In this document: piece after piece, positions 22,190 through 30,483 of the stretch
How the letters are laid out: the number at the start of each line of letters is the position of its first letter
Numbering within the stretch: the stretch's first letter is position 1
Virus record (IMG/VR): IMGVR_UViG_3300037247_000601
Span: 1-60,449 of that record
Reading direction: 5' to 3' (one strand)
DNA length: 60,449 bases
Source: a virus
The notes under the pieces: generated by a model
What the model was told of the DNA's origin: nothing
What the model saw: only the letters and a program-made list of their open reading frames with translations
The model's database searches: none
Made by a program: the position numbers and the translations under genes

Positions 22190-24843
22190 CAGGCGCGGCC
22201 CTGCCGGGGGTTCAGGTGGGCCGCCAGGATGCTGCGCTTCACCGGATCGGAGACCACCACACTGAAGATACGCTCGCGCGCCGAGCCCATGCGGGTCCAC
22301 CGAAGGCGCTTCCGATACTCGCCCAGCTTGCCCATCGACCGGAACGGCTTGCGCGCCGACCAGGTGCGCCCGCCGTCGTCGGACCATTCGAGCCAGATTT
22401 GCGGGTCTGACCCCTGGCCGGTCGTCAGGCCGATGCCGGATTCGATATCGAGTTCGAACTTGCGGTGGGAAACTCTCGTGCGATCGGCATGGATGACCGA
22501 GCCGGTCGCTCTCCCTTGCATGGTGACGCCGTATTCCTGGTAGGTATCGAGGTCCAGCTCCCCGATCTTGCCGTCCTGGAAGTCGCCCACCAGGTGCTTG
22601 CCATAGGCCTCGATATGCGTGCTGACCCGCCAGCGGCCCATGCCGAACGACTGGCGCTCGTGCCACAATTTGGTCGCAATATCATAGACCCAAGTGTGAT
22701 CTTCGGCCGGGAAGGTGCAGACGTAGAACTTGTGGCCCGCCATGGTGTAAATGAGCGCGCAGGCGTCATCGATCACCGTGTATTTCCGCAACGCCTCCTC
22801 GATGCCGTGCTGGCTGATCCGCACCGGTTGATACCCGTCAGCGCGGTAGAATATCCGGTCCTCGCCGAGCCAGAAGATGCTGTTGTCGTCCTCCGCTACC
22901 GAGAACGCCGCCGCGCAGCCCCGCTCGATAAATCCGCCTTCGTATCTGGAGAATGGGGGCGAGCCTGATCCGCTGTTATACCAAATCTCGATAGTCTCGG
23001 CACCGAACAGCCACAACTCTCGCCTTTGGGAGATCAGCGACACCAGGTTGTCCGGGTCGCCCTCCGCGGTCGCGATATCGGTCGCGGTGTAGAGCGTGCC
23101 GTCGTTCAGGTTGGACAGGAACCACTGGCCCGTGCCGTCACGAATGAAAACGAAATACTGGTCTTGGAAATCCACCACGCGGCTGGGGTAGAAATCGTCG
23201 TCGGTGATCTCCACCAGTCCGCCCGTCGTGGTGTAGATCCAGCCGTTCGTTCCATCAACGATGACGAGCTGCGACGGGCCAGCATCGTTGTGCGACATGG
23301 ACACTTTGTTGATGCAGCCCGGCGTCGTACCCGTTCCATCGCTCCCCGGCATGACAAAGCCACCTGCCATGGTGAGCGTATTGTCGTCAACCGCCATGTC
23401 GCCCGTGGTGGTGATGATAATTACTGAGCCGTTGGAGGCCGTTCCGCCGGCCGAAGTTCCAGAGGCCCCTGTTATTGTGACTTGGTTGCCCGCCACGGTG
23501 ACAGCCCAAAGCGTCGTGCTGAACGAATATTGGTAGACCGTGTTGGTAGACGTGCCGAGGATATAAAGATCGCCCCCGTCTTGGTGGATGAACATCCACC
23601 TGGGCTGACTTTCTTCCCCAGCGACGGAAAACGACCGCTCGGCATAACCGGCCGTGGTCAAGTCGCCCTTCACCGTCATGGTAAATTCATAAATGATGCC
23701 GCTGCCCGATTGGAACTGGTCAACGACGAAAAACTGATGGCCATTCAAAAGGAAAAAAGAACTCAGAGCACCCGTGAACACACCACCCGACGCCGTGCCC
23801 GGGTTGAAGCTTGAAATAAACGTGAGGTCCAAAGCATTGTAAGCCGCACCCGTGCTGTATTCGCTAATAAGCCCGTCTATATCGCAAATGTACGCCTTTG
23901 AACCGTCGTCATTGAAGGAAAGACTGCGGGGGGCAACGCTGAACCTTACCCTTTGGCCGTACGTATGGTCCGCCGATGAAATGTCATACGCGCCACCACA
24001 GACGACTTTGTATATCGTCTTATAGGTTACCTCGCATATCCAGACGGTCAGGCCATCGGGCGACCATGTGTGACCCTGCACATCGTCAAAGCCGGTTTGA
24101 TTTACGCCATCGCCGCCTGAGATTTTTTCCGATTCAAAACTCGCCGTGCCGCCATAATCAAACGTCACGCTGTCATAAGATGCAGTATCTACTCCACCTG
24201 GGGTTGGCAGGGAATATTGATACATCTTGTCAGTCGAGCCAGACCCGGAAGCAGCAGCGAACATCTTGGTTTTACCGGACGAAAAACTCAGGCCATCGGT
24301 ACTGCTAATTGACGACGGGTTGCTTCCAATATCGAAGGACTTGATGCTCGGCCCCGGAGGCAACTTGATAAACGTGCCAATGATGGTCTTGAGCCATTCG
24401 GCCGTCACCTCGTCACTTGTCGCCCAAGTGACCGGCGCGGCCAGAATTTCGTTTCCATCAACCGTAATCGACGTGATCTGGTTCGCAGAATCAGCCGTCC
24501 CCCCAGTGATGGAGAAGCTGGCCGATGCCCCCATGGACACGCCCGGCTCGCCCTCACCGCCCTTCTGAATGCTGCCCAGCGGGACAGCTTTACCGTTCGC
24601 GTCCACGCTATAGAGCGTACAGCCCGAGACGGCGTACAGCACCCCGTCCATCTTCTCCGTGCCGCGAATCGGGCCGTCGCCCACGGCGGGCGCCCACTCC
24701 TTGATGCCGGGGCTGTTAAACAGCACCACCGGGCTCTTGGCGTCGTTGGGCGCCGCCTCGGCGAAATAGTTCACCAGTTGCTGCGCCGAGAGCGGCAGGG
24801 CCCGTGACTGGTAGCTGTTGATTGCGAAGCGAATGGGGGGCAT
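22189..24843 (-). CDS. gp10-like packaged-DNA stabilisation / tail accessory protein with inserted beta-propeller
   Basis: This 884-residue protein matches P22 gp10-type neck proteins at both ends: INSYQSRALPLSAQQLVNYF, LFNSPGIKEW and LYAVSGCTLYSVD at the N-terminus, and LVSLISQRRELWLFGAETIE, FIERGCAAAFSVAEDDNSIF and YQPVRISQHGIEEAL later. Residues about 165-446 are an insertion of repeated strands (TDKMYQYSLPTPGGVDTASY, PDGLTVWIC, NTVYQYSFSTTLW) that look like blades of a beta-propeller. The two flanking pieces (109-160 and 446-496) look like halves of one small domain. The DNA of the insertion (about 23508-24351) is visibly less GC-rich than the rest. The protein should close the portal and hold tail fibres. 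Confidence 0.8.
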   Translation of the reverse strand: MPPIRFAINSYQSRALPLSAQQLVNYFAEAAPNDAKSPVVLFNSPGIKEWAPAVGDGPIRGTEKMDGVLYAVSGCTLYSVDANGKAVPLGSIQKGGEGEPGVSMGASASFSITGGTADSANQITSITVDGNEILAAPVTWATSDEVTAEWLKTIIGTFIKLPPGPSIKSFDIGSNPSSISSTDGLSFSSGKTKMFAAASGSGSTDKMYQYSLPTPGGVDTASYDSVTFDYGGTASFESEKISGGDGVNQTGFDDVQGHTWSPDGLTVWICEVTYKTIYKVVCGGAYDISSADHTYGQRVRFSVAPRSLSFNDDGSKAYICDIDGLISEYSTGAAYNALDLTFISSFNPGTASGGVFTGALSSFFLLNGHQFFVVDQFQSGSGIIYEFTMTVKGDLTTAGYAERSFSVAGEESQPRWMFIHQDGGDLYILGTSTNTVYQYSFSTTLWAVTVAGNQVTITGASGTSAGGTASNGSVIIITTTGDMAVDDNTLTMAGGFVMPGSDGTGTTPGCINKVSMSHNDAGPSQLVIVDGTNGWIYTTTGGLVEITDDDFYPSRVVDFQDQYFVFIRDGTGQWFLSNLNDGTLYTATDIATAEGDPDNLVSLISQRRELWLFGAETIEIWYNSGSGSPPFSRYEGGFIERGCAAAFSVAEDDNSIFWLGEDRIFYRADGYQPVRISQHGIEEALRKYTVIDDACALIYTMAGHKFYVCTFPAEDHTWVYDIATKLWHERQSFGMGRWRVSTHIEAYGKHLVGDFQDGKIGELDLDTYQEYGVTMQGRATGSVIHADRTRVSHRKFELDIESGIGLTTGQGSDPQIWLEWSDDGGRTWSARKPFRSMGKLGEYRKRLRWTRMGSARERIFSVVVSDPVKRSILAAHLNPRQGRA

Positions 24844-25145
24844 CAGGCAATCCCGTCGTCATCAAAAGGATTAACAATCCGGCGTGTATCGGATTTGGTA
24901 ATCTCTCTCAGCAGACAGACCTTGACATACTCCGGCATGGCTCCGGACGGTATCCGACCATCGTGCGGGGCAAACCAATTGGCGTCGTAGCCACGATCCT
25001 TATCCCAAGCAACCACCGCATAGCCTGCGATGTTGGGCATCGCCGCGATGGTCTTCACATCATCTTTCAACATCGACCGTGTTCGCTTTGCCTCACGCTG
25101 AGCGCGGTTGTTGCGATGAACGGACAGCGAGACGGGCTGGCTCAT
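24843..25145 (-). CDS. Conserved phage protein of unknown function
   Basis: This 100-residue protein has a basic helical N-terminus (SLSVHRNNRAQREAKRTRSM) and an alpha/beta C-terminal half (IAGYAVVAWDKDRGYDANWF). Both ends overlap neighbours (ATGA). It lies between the gp4- and gp10-like genes and is probably structural or an assembly factor; no function can be named. Confidence 0.7.
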   Translation of the reverse strand: MSQPVSLSVHRNNRAQREAKRTRSMLKDDVKTIAAMPNIAGYAVVAWDKDRGYDANWFAPHDGRIPSGAMPEYVKVCLLREITKSDTRRIVNPFDDDGIA

Positions 25146-25282
25146 CGCTTACTCTTCGGCTTGCGACCGGTCGCCAAGCTCTTGCCTGTCTTGGCCTGTG
25201 CGATCCGCGCGGCCTTGCCCTTCGATGCGCCTTGCCGGCGGATAGCGTCGTACATCTTATGCACCTTGGTATTTTTGGGCAT
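25142..25282 (-). CDS. Very small basic protein (46 residues)
   Basis: This Lys/Arg-rich peptide (MPKNTKVHKMYDAIRRQG, then ASKGKAARIAQAKTGKSLATG) is of a type often found between head-tail genes in phages. It is coupled to the next gene (ATGA) and starts 4 bases after the gp4-like gene. It may bind nucleic acid. Confidence 0.6.
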   Translation of the reverse strand: MPKNTKVHKMYDAIRRQGASKGKAARIAQAKTGKSLATGRKPKSKR

Positions 25283-25285
25283 CGG

Positions 25286-25699
25286 TTACCCCTCGTCAAT
25301 GTCGTAGGCGCTCACCCGGCGGGTGAAGTAGCGCGGGTGCAGCGCGCGATCAACCTGCATGTCGTCGTCGAACTCGAGCGTGCCCAACTGGAAGGTCTTG
25401 AACGCCGCGACCGCGATGGCCACCACCGAGGCGGGCGCGTCGATGCCATCCCACTCGGCCGCCAAGTGAACCGCAAGGTTGTAGCGGATGCCTTTCAGGT
25501 ACTTGTCGTGGACCAGGAGCTCGTCGTCTTGGGCCACGGTCGACCAGCCGATGTGGATACCGGCGTTCTCCCAATCGTGAACCATCTCGTTCAGCGCCGC
25601 CAGGCCGTCCACAGCGTCCTCGGCAGAGGCGGTCTCGCCGGCTTCGATGGCATTGATGAGCCGCAGCGCGCGAGTGATGATATCGATTGCCGTGGCCAT
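25286..25699 (-). CDS. gp4-like head-tail connector (packaged-DNA stabilisation) protein
   Basis: This 137-residue all-helical protein matches the P22 gp4 family: DIITRALRLINAIEAGETAS, DGLAALNEMVHDWENAGIHI and the later KYLKGIRYNLAVHLAAEW. In P22, twelve copies bind under the portal and accept the tail. The start at 25699 overlaps the glycosyltransferase stop. Together with the gp10-like protein it defines the P22-like neck. Confidence 0.85.
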   Translation of the reverse strand: MATAIDIITRALRLINAIEAGETASAEDAVDGLAALNEMVHDWENAGIHIGWSTVAQDDELLVHDKYLKGIRYNLAVHLAAEWDGIDAPASVVAIAVAAFKTFQLGTLEFDDDMQVDRALHPRYFTRRVSAYDIDEG

Positions 25700-26379
25700 C
25701 AGGCGGCCTCCCCTGCCTTCTTCTCCGCGCGTGCAATCAGCTCGCCGAAATTACCCCGGTAGGCCTTGGATCCGATGTGCCACAGCGTCATGTTGGGATC
25801 GAGAAAGACCTTGCCGCCCGCGGCGTTCCAGCGTCGGCAGAACAGGGCGTCCTCGCCGGTGATCCGACCGTTGGCTATCTCGACATCGAACAGACCGTAG
25901 CAATCGTTTCCATCTCTATCCTGGTATTTGGTGTCCTGGTGAATCTTGGTCAGCTTCTCGATGGCCCGGCGGGAAATCTTGAGGAACCCGGTCCCCAGGT
26001 AGTCGACCTCGATCAGCCGCTGGCCGCCGGGCTTCATGCCGCCAATATTATACATCTCCGCGTCTTCGCGCTTCTGCCGATATGCCCCGCCAATCACGTC
26101 ATGGGGCGACAACGCAAGCCGGATCGCGTCCTCGGGCTCCCAAGAGATATCGGCGTCAATGAACAACAGATCGGTCGCCCCCGACGCCATAAAATCCGCC
26201 ACCATGCGGTTGCGCGCGTCTTGAATGATCGCATTATTCATCAAGAACGAATGGGTGAACACAATGCCGGCCTGCGCCAATGCGGGCAGGGTCAGGATCA
26301 GGCTCTTGGTGTACTCACAGTACACCTGGCCCGAGTGGGACGGGGTGGCTATGAACAGGTGACGGCGGGGCTTGCTCAA
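25699..26379 (-). CDS. Glycosyltransferase, GT-A fold
   Basis: This 226-residue enzyme has the nucleotide-sugar metal motif in TDLLFIDADISWEPEDAIRL (DAD, residues 75-77) after an N-terminal HLFIATPSHSGQVYCEY strand and the conserved DARNRMVADFM. Later YLGTGFLKISRRAIEKL and GEDALFCRRWNAAGG fit the acceptor half. The length is right for a single GT-A domain. It is a paralogue of the N-terminal half of the protein at 27260-28579. The acceptor (capsid, tail or host glycan) is unknown. Confidence 0.8.
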   Translation of the reverse strand: MSKPRRHLFIATPSHSGQVYCEYTKSLILTLPALAQAGIVFTHSFLMNNAIIQDARNRMVADFMASGATDLLFIDADISWEPEDAIRLALSPHDVIGGAYRQKREDAEMYNIGGMKPGGQRLIEVDYLGTGFLKISRRAIEKLTKIHQDTKYQDRDGNDCYGLFDVEIANGRITGEDALFCRRWNAAGGKVFLDPNMTLWHIGSKAYRGNFGELIARAEKKAGEAA

Positions 26380-26401
26380 TTCCGTGATCCTTTGCTATGC
26401 T
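26372..26401 (+). promoter_or_regulatory. Sigma70-like promoter for the lone rightward gene
   Basis: TTGCTC (26372-26377) and TATGCT (26396-26401) are separated by 18 bases. The promoter overlaps the start of the glycosyltransferase gene on the other strand and points to the gene at 26496. Confidence 0.5.
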
Positions 26402-26495
26402 GTGCGCGCGTCAGGAGGGTTACCGGGGTTTGGTCCCATGGGCCTGTCCTTTCCAGCGGCGATCTTTCTGGCGCACCCTTGGAAAGGAGAAACCC

Positions 26496-26858
26496 ATGAC
26501 TTACTCAGTTGAAGACACTGCTTTTGTTATCGACAAGGCCGCCGATCATGAGGAATGCCCGGAGTGCAAAGGTGGCACGCTGCCACCACTCCAAATGACC
26601 ACGACCTACGCTCACGCCCTTACTTCACCGGGCGCCGTCTTGCAGGTCTCCCATGAACAGCCGATCCCAGATCAGTTTGCACACCTGCCGCATGGCTATT
26701 CTTGTTCGAACACCGACTGCTATTTTGGCAAGATACTGACGCCTTACGAGGAGAAGATGCAGAAGATTATCTATTCCTTGTCGAACAAAGTAAAGTTCGC
26801 CGAGGTAGAACGTGCCGCACCACTGAGTAGCCGCTTGATGGCCGCCTTCAAGGGTTGA
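26496..26858 (+). CDS. Rightward 'moron'-type gene: zinc-binding protein of unknown function
   Basis: This 120-residue protein has CPECKGGTLPP and a later CSNTDC, giving one likely zinc site, and a helical C-terminus (KMQKIIYSLSNKVKFAEVER). It has its own promoter and a strong AAGGAG seven bases before the ATG. It is the only well-supported rightward gene within the 50-kb leftward unit. Its end overlaps the converging SAP-like gene by 11 bases. Such independently expressed inserts often act on the host or on superinfecting phages; the function is unknown. Confidence 0.7.
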   Translation: MTYSVEDTAFVIDKAADHEECPECKGGTLPPLQMTTTYAHALTSPGAVLQVSHEQPIPDQFAHLPHGYSCSNTDCYFGKILTPYEEKMQKIIYSLSNKVKFAEVERAAPLSSRLMAAFKG

Positions 26859-27273
26859 CCGCGGCTGCGTCCAGAGCTTCCAGCATCTCGATCACCGCCA
26901 CCTTGTTGGTGCCGGCCTTCGGTCCCTTGCCGGTGCGCCGCTTGAGAGCAGATTTCAGGTCGTTGAACTTGTGGTCCGCGTAGGGCCTGGACAGCGCCGA
27001 ATCATCGGGAGTCGGTTCGACCTCCTCGTCCTCAAGAACCGGAACAGGGGGGTCATTCTGCTCGCCAAACCATGCCTGTGTAACCGCCGCCGCAAGGTGC
27101 GATCCGTCCACGGCCTTGTCGACCTTCGCCGGGCTGTCGACCCAGCCCTCTGGCAGTGGCTCGCCGTCAAAAATTTCCTTCTCGATCTCGCCATCTCCGC
27201 CGCGGCGATACCCGAAGGTCGGGTTTGCAAATTTGAGGATGCGGGCCTGCATCTTGGCGTCAGGCTGCTGCAT
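26848..27273 (-). CDS. Virion-region protein with C-terminal SAP/HeH-like motif
   Basis: This 141-residue protein has an N-terminal segment (MQARILKFANPTFGYRRGGD) common in phage head-region proteins, an acidic middle, and a C-terminal FNDLKSALKRRTGKGPKAGT NKVAVIEMLEALD that fits the helix-extended-helix SAP/HeH fold used to bind DNA. It may be a minor head protein. The start at 27273 overlaps the preceding gene; 27306 is possible but buries the start deeper. Confidence 0.6.
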   Translation of the reverse strand: MQQPDAKMQARILKFANPTFGYRRGGDGEIEKEIFDGEPLPEGWVDSPAKVDKAVDGSHLAAAVTQAWFGEQNDPPVPVLEDEEVEPTPDDSALSRPYADHKFNDLKSALKRRTGKGPKAGTNKVAVIEMLEALDAAAVNP

Positions 27274-28579
27274 TTTCTGCTTGCTCCTTGATGTCTGTAG
27301 GTTCACGGCGGATCAAGGCCGCGTGCTGTTCAATGAAATCAACTCGTCGACCGTTCTCCGCGCACCATTCCACTATGGCCGTGCCATAGGCTCGGTCGTC
27401 GGCGTCATCGACAATGATGGTCTCGGTGCGGTGGCCGAACCGCTCGTAGAACCCCATCCGGTCGCCGACGAGCCGCGGTGGGCCGTCGTTAAGCCCCAGC
27501 GCGAATTCGGTCGGCAGCTCGGTCTCATAATCGCTCAAGTCGTACCAGCCGTCCTTGATGGCACAATCACATACACCAATCCCGGAGACGCCGGATTCCT
27601 CTATCATTTCCCCTAGTCGGATTGCCCAGAACGGATCATGCTCCAGACAATAGATTGGCTGGTCTGTCACTGCGGCCATAAGAATAGTCGTCAGACCACT
27701 CCCGGCCTCAATAATTGGGCCATCGGCTTTCTTAGCCATGGCAACGCAAACAAGCAGAACATCCGCTGGGGGAGAATAGAGATTGTCCATGTACTTAGCC
27801 GCTTCCATGAACAGCTTCGGTTCCATACTGCCCTTGGCTAGTTCCTCGGTCACATATCGCAAGGTGGTGCCATTATCACGCCGGAGAGCCGCGCCGAGAC
27901 TATCCTGCATAATGGTCTTGGTTGCATGGCCCAGATACAGATCCGGAGCTGCCCAGACTTTGCCGCCGTCGGCAATCCACTTGTGGCAGAAACTAAGATC
28001 CCCACCCCAGCGAGTGCCATCTTTGTAGGTACGCTCGAACAACAATGGGATCATAGAACGCCGATCGCCATCGTTATGGTAATGCTGGGCGTTGCGAGCA
28101 AGAGTTTCCAGCACCCTTCGCCTGATACGCATAAAGCCCGTTGGAAGTCCCGCGACCTGGATTAATCCTTGGTCGTTGGGCTTTATCTCGCCGGGGATCA
28201 TTAGAATTGGCATGTTGAAAGAAGACGCTGTGCCCTCACGGCGATACGGATAAATGCCCCCGACGATATCGCAATCGTAGGAAACCAGCGCAATGAGTGA
28301 TTCCGGATCCCACGATACATCGGCGTCAATGAAGACCAGATCCGTGCAATCGGTCAACAGGAATTCTTGAACCAATCGGTTCCGAGCATCGTCAACGTGA
28401 CAGTTACCCGAAAGCAGCATGTAGGAATTCAAAAACCCCGCATCTTCCAGCGCCATCCGGCTGCGCTGAATGGAGAAAGTGTAGCTGGCATCGAGATTGT
28501 CATAAGCCGTGGTCGCTAACATGATCTTTTGAACGCCGGTCATTTCGGCATTAGTGTGGTCGAGAAAGAAATCTGACAT
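27260..28579 (-). CDS. Glycosyltransferase fused to a methyltransferase-like domain
   Basis: This 439-residue protein has two parts. Residues 1-230 are a GT-A glycosyltransferase with the metal motif in LVFIDADVSWDPESLIAL (Asp85, Asp87), the conserved DDARNRLVQEFL and WGGDLSFCHKWIADGG. Residues about 270-420 look like a class I SAM-dependent methyltransferase: GPIIEAGSGLTTILM (motif I, about 288-300), the acidic turn YCLEHDPFW (about 310-318), and IIVDD (motif IV-like). A fusion of sugar transfer and methylation would suit making a methylated glycan. The ATG at 28579 is preferred over a TTG six bases upstream. Confidence 0.75.
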   Translation of the reverse strand: MSDFFLDHTNAEMTGVQKIMLATTAYDNLDASYTFSIQRSRMALEDAGFLNSYMLLSGNCHVDDARNRLVQEFLLTDCTDLVFIDADVSWDPESLIALVSYDCDIVGGIYPYRREGTASSFNMPILMIPGEIKPNDQGLIQVAGLPTGFMRIRRRVLETLARNAQHYHNDGDRRSMIPLLFERTYKDGTRWGGDLSFCHKWIADGGKVWAAPDLYLGHATKTIMQDSLGAALRRDNGTTLRYVTEELAKGSMEPKLFMEAAKYMDNLYSPPADVLLVCVAMAKKADGPIIEAGSGLTTILMAAVTDQPIYCLEHDPFWAIRLGEMIEESGVSGIGVCDCAIKDGWYDLSDYETELPTEFALGLNDGPPRLVGDRMGFYERFGHRTETIIVDDADDRAYGTAIVEWCAENGRRVDFIEQHAALIRREPTDIKEQAENAAA

Positions 28580-28620
28580 GGTCAACCTTGTAATTATTGG
28601 TAAAGAGCAACTCGATAGAC

Positions 28621-28884
28621 TTACGACGTGACGATCAAGCCAAGATTGACCATGGCGGTGTATAGCCGTGTGACTGCCGCCTCGTTGGTGCCGGTGGTGG
28701 CGGTTGTCACAACCGCCGTAACGGACGGCCGGGCAATCGGCGTGGCGCCATAGAACCCAACCGTGCTAGTCGCGCTTTCGCCCACTTTGGCTCCCGTAGC
28801 GGCTAAAGCATTGTGGAGTTTCATGCGATCCTGAGACTGGAGGTTCGGCAACAGCCGCGTAAGGTGTCCGCTTTCGGTAGCCAT
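28621..28884 (-). CDS. Head-fibre/decoration-like protein, paralogue 1
   Basis: This 87-residue protein shares TVGFYGATPIARPSVTA and NEAAVTRLYTAMVNLGL with the gene just upstream (28945-29181). This pattern, GF-GATP-I followed by a short helix NLGL, recurs in small proteins beside phage coat genes. The N-terminus (MATESGHLTRLLPNLQSQDR) is unique to this copy. A virion surface role is likely but not proven. GAAGGAGAA precedes the ATG. Confidence 0.65.
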   Translation of the reverse strand: MATESGHLTRLLPNLQSQDRMKLHNALAATGAKVGESATSTVGFYGATPIARPSVTAVVTTATTGTNEAAVTRLYTAMVNLGLIVTS

Positions 28885-28907
28885 GATGGTTCTCCTTCAA
28901 GCCGGAA

Positions 28908-28932
28908 GCGGGGGAGTTTTTAATTCCCCCGC
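28908..28932. other. GC-rich hairpin between the two decoration-like genes
   Basis: GCGGGGGA (28908-28915) pairs perfectly with TCCCCCGC (28925-28932) over a 9-base loop. No U-tract follows on the minus strand, so it is more likely a processing or attenuation element than a full terminator. Confidence 0.5.
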
Positions 28933-28944
28933 CCGTCGATAAGC

Positions 28945-29181
28945 CTACGTCGTGGTATACAAGCCGAGATTGACCAAGGCCGTATTGATCGCCACGATCG
29001 CCGCTTCATTGGTGGCCGTGGTGGCGGACGCGGTTGGCGCCGTAACGGTCGCCCGAACAATCGGTGTAGCGCCGAAAAATCCGATCTTGCTCGTCGAGGT
29101 TTTCCCGAGACCCACACCGTCGCCGGTCGGGTTGCCGTTGTACCAACGGACATTGGAAGTGGTAACGCTGTTGACAGTCAT
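28945..29181 (-). CDS. Head-fibre/decoration-like protein, paralogue 2
   Basis: This 78-residue protein shares KIGFFGATPIVRATVTAP and NEAAIVAINTALVNLGL with the neighbour at 28621-28884. The N-terminus (VTTSNVRWYNGNPTGDGVGL) is different. The pair looks like a tandem duplication, placed between the coat gene and the glycosyltransferase fusion. The ribosome binding site is GAGGAG. Confidence 0.65.
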   Translation of the reverse strand: MTVNSVTTSNVRWYNGNPTGDGVGLGKTSTSKIGFFGATPIVRATVTAPTASATTATNEAAIVAINTALVNLGLYTTT

Positions 29182-29203
29182 TGTCTTCTCCTCACGGAGA
29201 CAA

Positions 29204-29217
29204 CCCCCCGGAGGGGG
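29204..29217 (-). terminator. Hairpin after the coat gene
   Basis: CCCCC-cgga-GGGGG forms a stable stem directly downstream of the coat gene stop. The minus strand continues GTTGTC, a poor U-tract, so it may only reduce read-through or protect the coat mRNA. Confidence 0.4.
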
Positions 29218-29247
29218 CCGTGCCGTGTCATATGATGGATGTTGCGC

Positions 29248-30483
29248 TTACGCGGTGCCGCTCACCCGGGTCGCCAATTCCGGATAAATCGCTTTCACGC
29301 CGTAGAGAATATCGCCGCGGATGATCTCGACATCGTTATCGATATCGTAATCCTTGACCAGCCGCACACTCAACCCGCGATGGGTCTCGCGCGCCTTCCA
29401 CTGGACAGAGTCCGGCATTTCGAGTGGCACGTTCACCAGAGCGAAGGCGTTCTTGTGGAACACCATGTTCTGGGGAGTGATTTCCGCCGCCGTGGTCGAC
29501 TTGTAGATGATCGTGGCATTGTTGGGCGCCGAGTTCGAGACAGTCTGATACGGACCCGAAGTGATGATCGGAGGCGAGATGGAGAGCGTCGTGTCGCTGG
29601 TCGTGGTGACGTTGGCCGTCACATCGGCCCGGAGAACGAACTCCTGCAGGAAATCCAGCGTCACCTTCGACACCGGATTGACCGCGAACACCGTATCGAT
29701 GGTGAACACATCGCCCTCGAAGAGGGAGTCAGCGGTGGTCCAACCGTCCGTCACGAGATCCATCTTGTAGGCGGTCAGCACGTTGGCATAGGTGGTGCTT
29801 TGAGCAGTGGTCACAAGCGGCGTGCCGTCCCCACCCGGGCCAGTGGTGTGACGGGCGACGTTCTGGTCCATGTAGGTTTCCAGATTGGCCACCCGGCCCA
29901 ACCGGGCCTGACGGTAGGCTTCCGCCTGTGGACTGGCAGGCTGGTCGGTGAGAGTGAGCCCCGCCAGGTTACCAATCATCGCCCAGGAATCGGCCGGAGC
30001 CAGAACGGCGTTGCGCTGATCCTGCGGAACCGCCATCTCGTCGAGCCGCTGGGGCGCCTTGGATAGATCGGCGAAGCTGTTGATGGTATTGGACGGGGTT
30101 CCGACCCAGTTCCAGATCTGCTTGTAGAGATCGAGCAGATCGGTATCGACCTTGTTCGCCAGCGCGATCATGGCCGGCTTGATGTAGCGATAAGCGTACT
30201 CCTCGATCGACAGCGTGAGGTCCTGAGTGGAGAAGTTCCAGGAGACGTGCTTGCGCTTGTCGATGGTGATGTTGGTCGATGCTTCCTCCACGTCCTGGTT
30301 GGTCCTGGTCGCACCGTCGGTAACGACGAACTTGACCGGCTTGCGGATCGAAACCGTCTCGCCGACCTTGACGAACTCCTTGCGGTAATCGCGATGAACG
30401 AGATTGCCCATCACGAGGTTGTTTTCGAGCTGGAACAACGCCTCCTTGGCGATGATGCTCGGGGTAAGGATTCTCTGTACCAT
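29248..30483 (-). CDS. Major capsid protein, P22 coat (gp5) family
   Basis: This 411-residue protein matches the P22-type coat: N-terminal SIIAKEALFQLENNLVMGNL and DYRKEFVKVGETVSIRKPV, then LTLSIEEYAYRYIKPAMIAL and a C-terminal LPLEMPDSVQ-like segment (VPLEMPDSVQWKARETHRGL, SVRLVKDYDIDNDVEIIRGD). The usual length for the family is about 410-430. It follows the scaffold gene directly, the normal order. Strong ribosome binding is not obvious; the ATG touches the scaffold stop. Confidence 0.93.
   Translation of the reverse strand: MVQRILTPSIIAKEALFQLENNLVMGNLVHRDYRKEFVKVGETVSIRKPVKFVVTDGATRTNQDVEEASTNITIDKRKHVSWNFSTQDLTLSIEEYAYRYIKPAMIALANKVDTDLLDLYKQIWNWVGTPSNTINSFADLSKAPQRLDEMAVPQDQRNAVLAPADSWAMIGNLAGLTLTDQPASPQAEAYRQARLGRVANLETYMDQNVARHTTGPGGDGTPLVTTAQSTTYANVLTAYKMDLVTDGWTTADSLFEGDVFTIDTVFAVNPVSKVTLDFLQEFVLRADVTANVTTTSDTTLSISPPIITSGPYQTVSNSAPNNATIIYKSTTAAEITPQNMVFHKNAFALVNVPLEMPDSVQWKARETHRGLSVRLVKDYDIDNDVEIIRGDILYGVKAIYPELATRVSGTA

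Noticed and set aside
25079-26499. Plus-strand frames of 227 and 270 codons opposite the neck and glycosyltransferase genes
   Set aside because: They are shadows of the minus-strand genes, with no recognisable domain; only the gene at 26496 has promoter and ribosome binding support.
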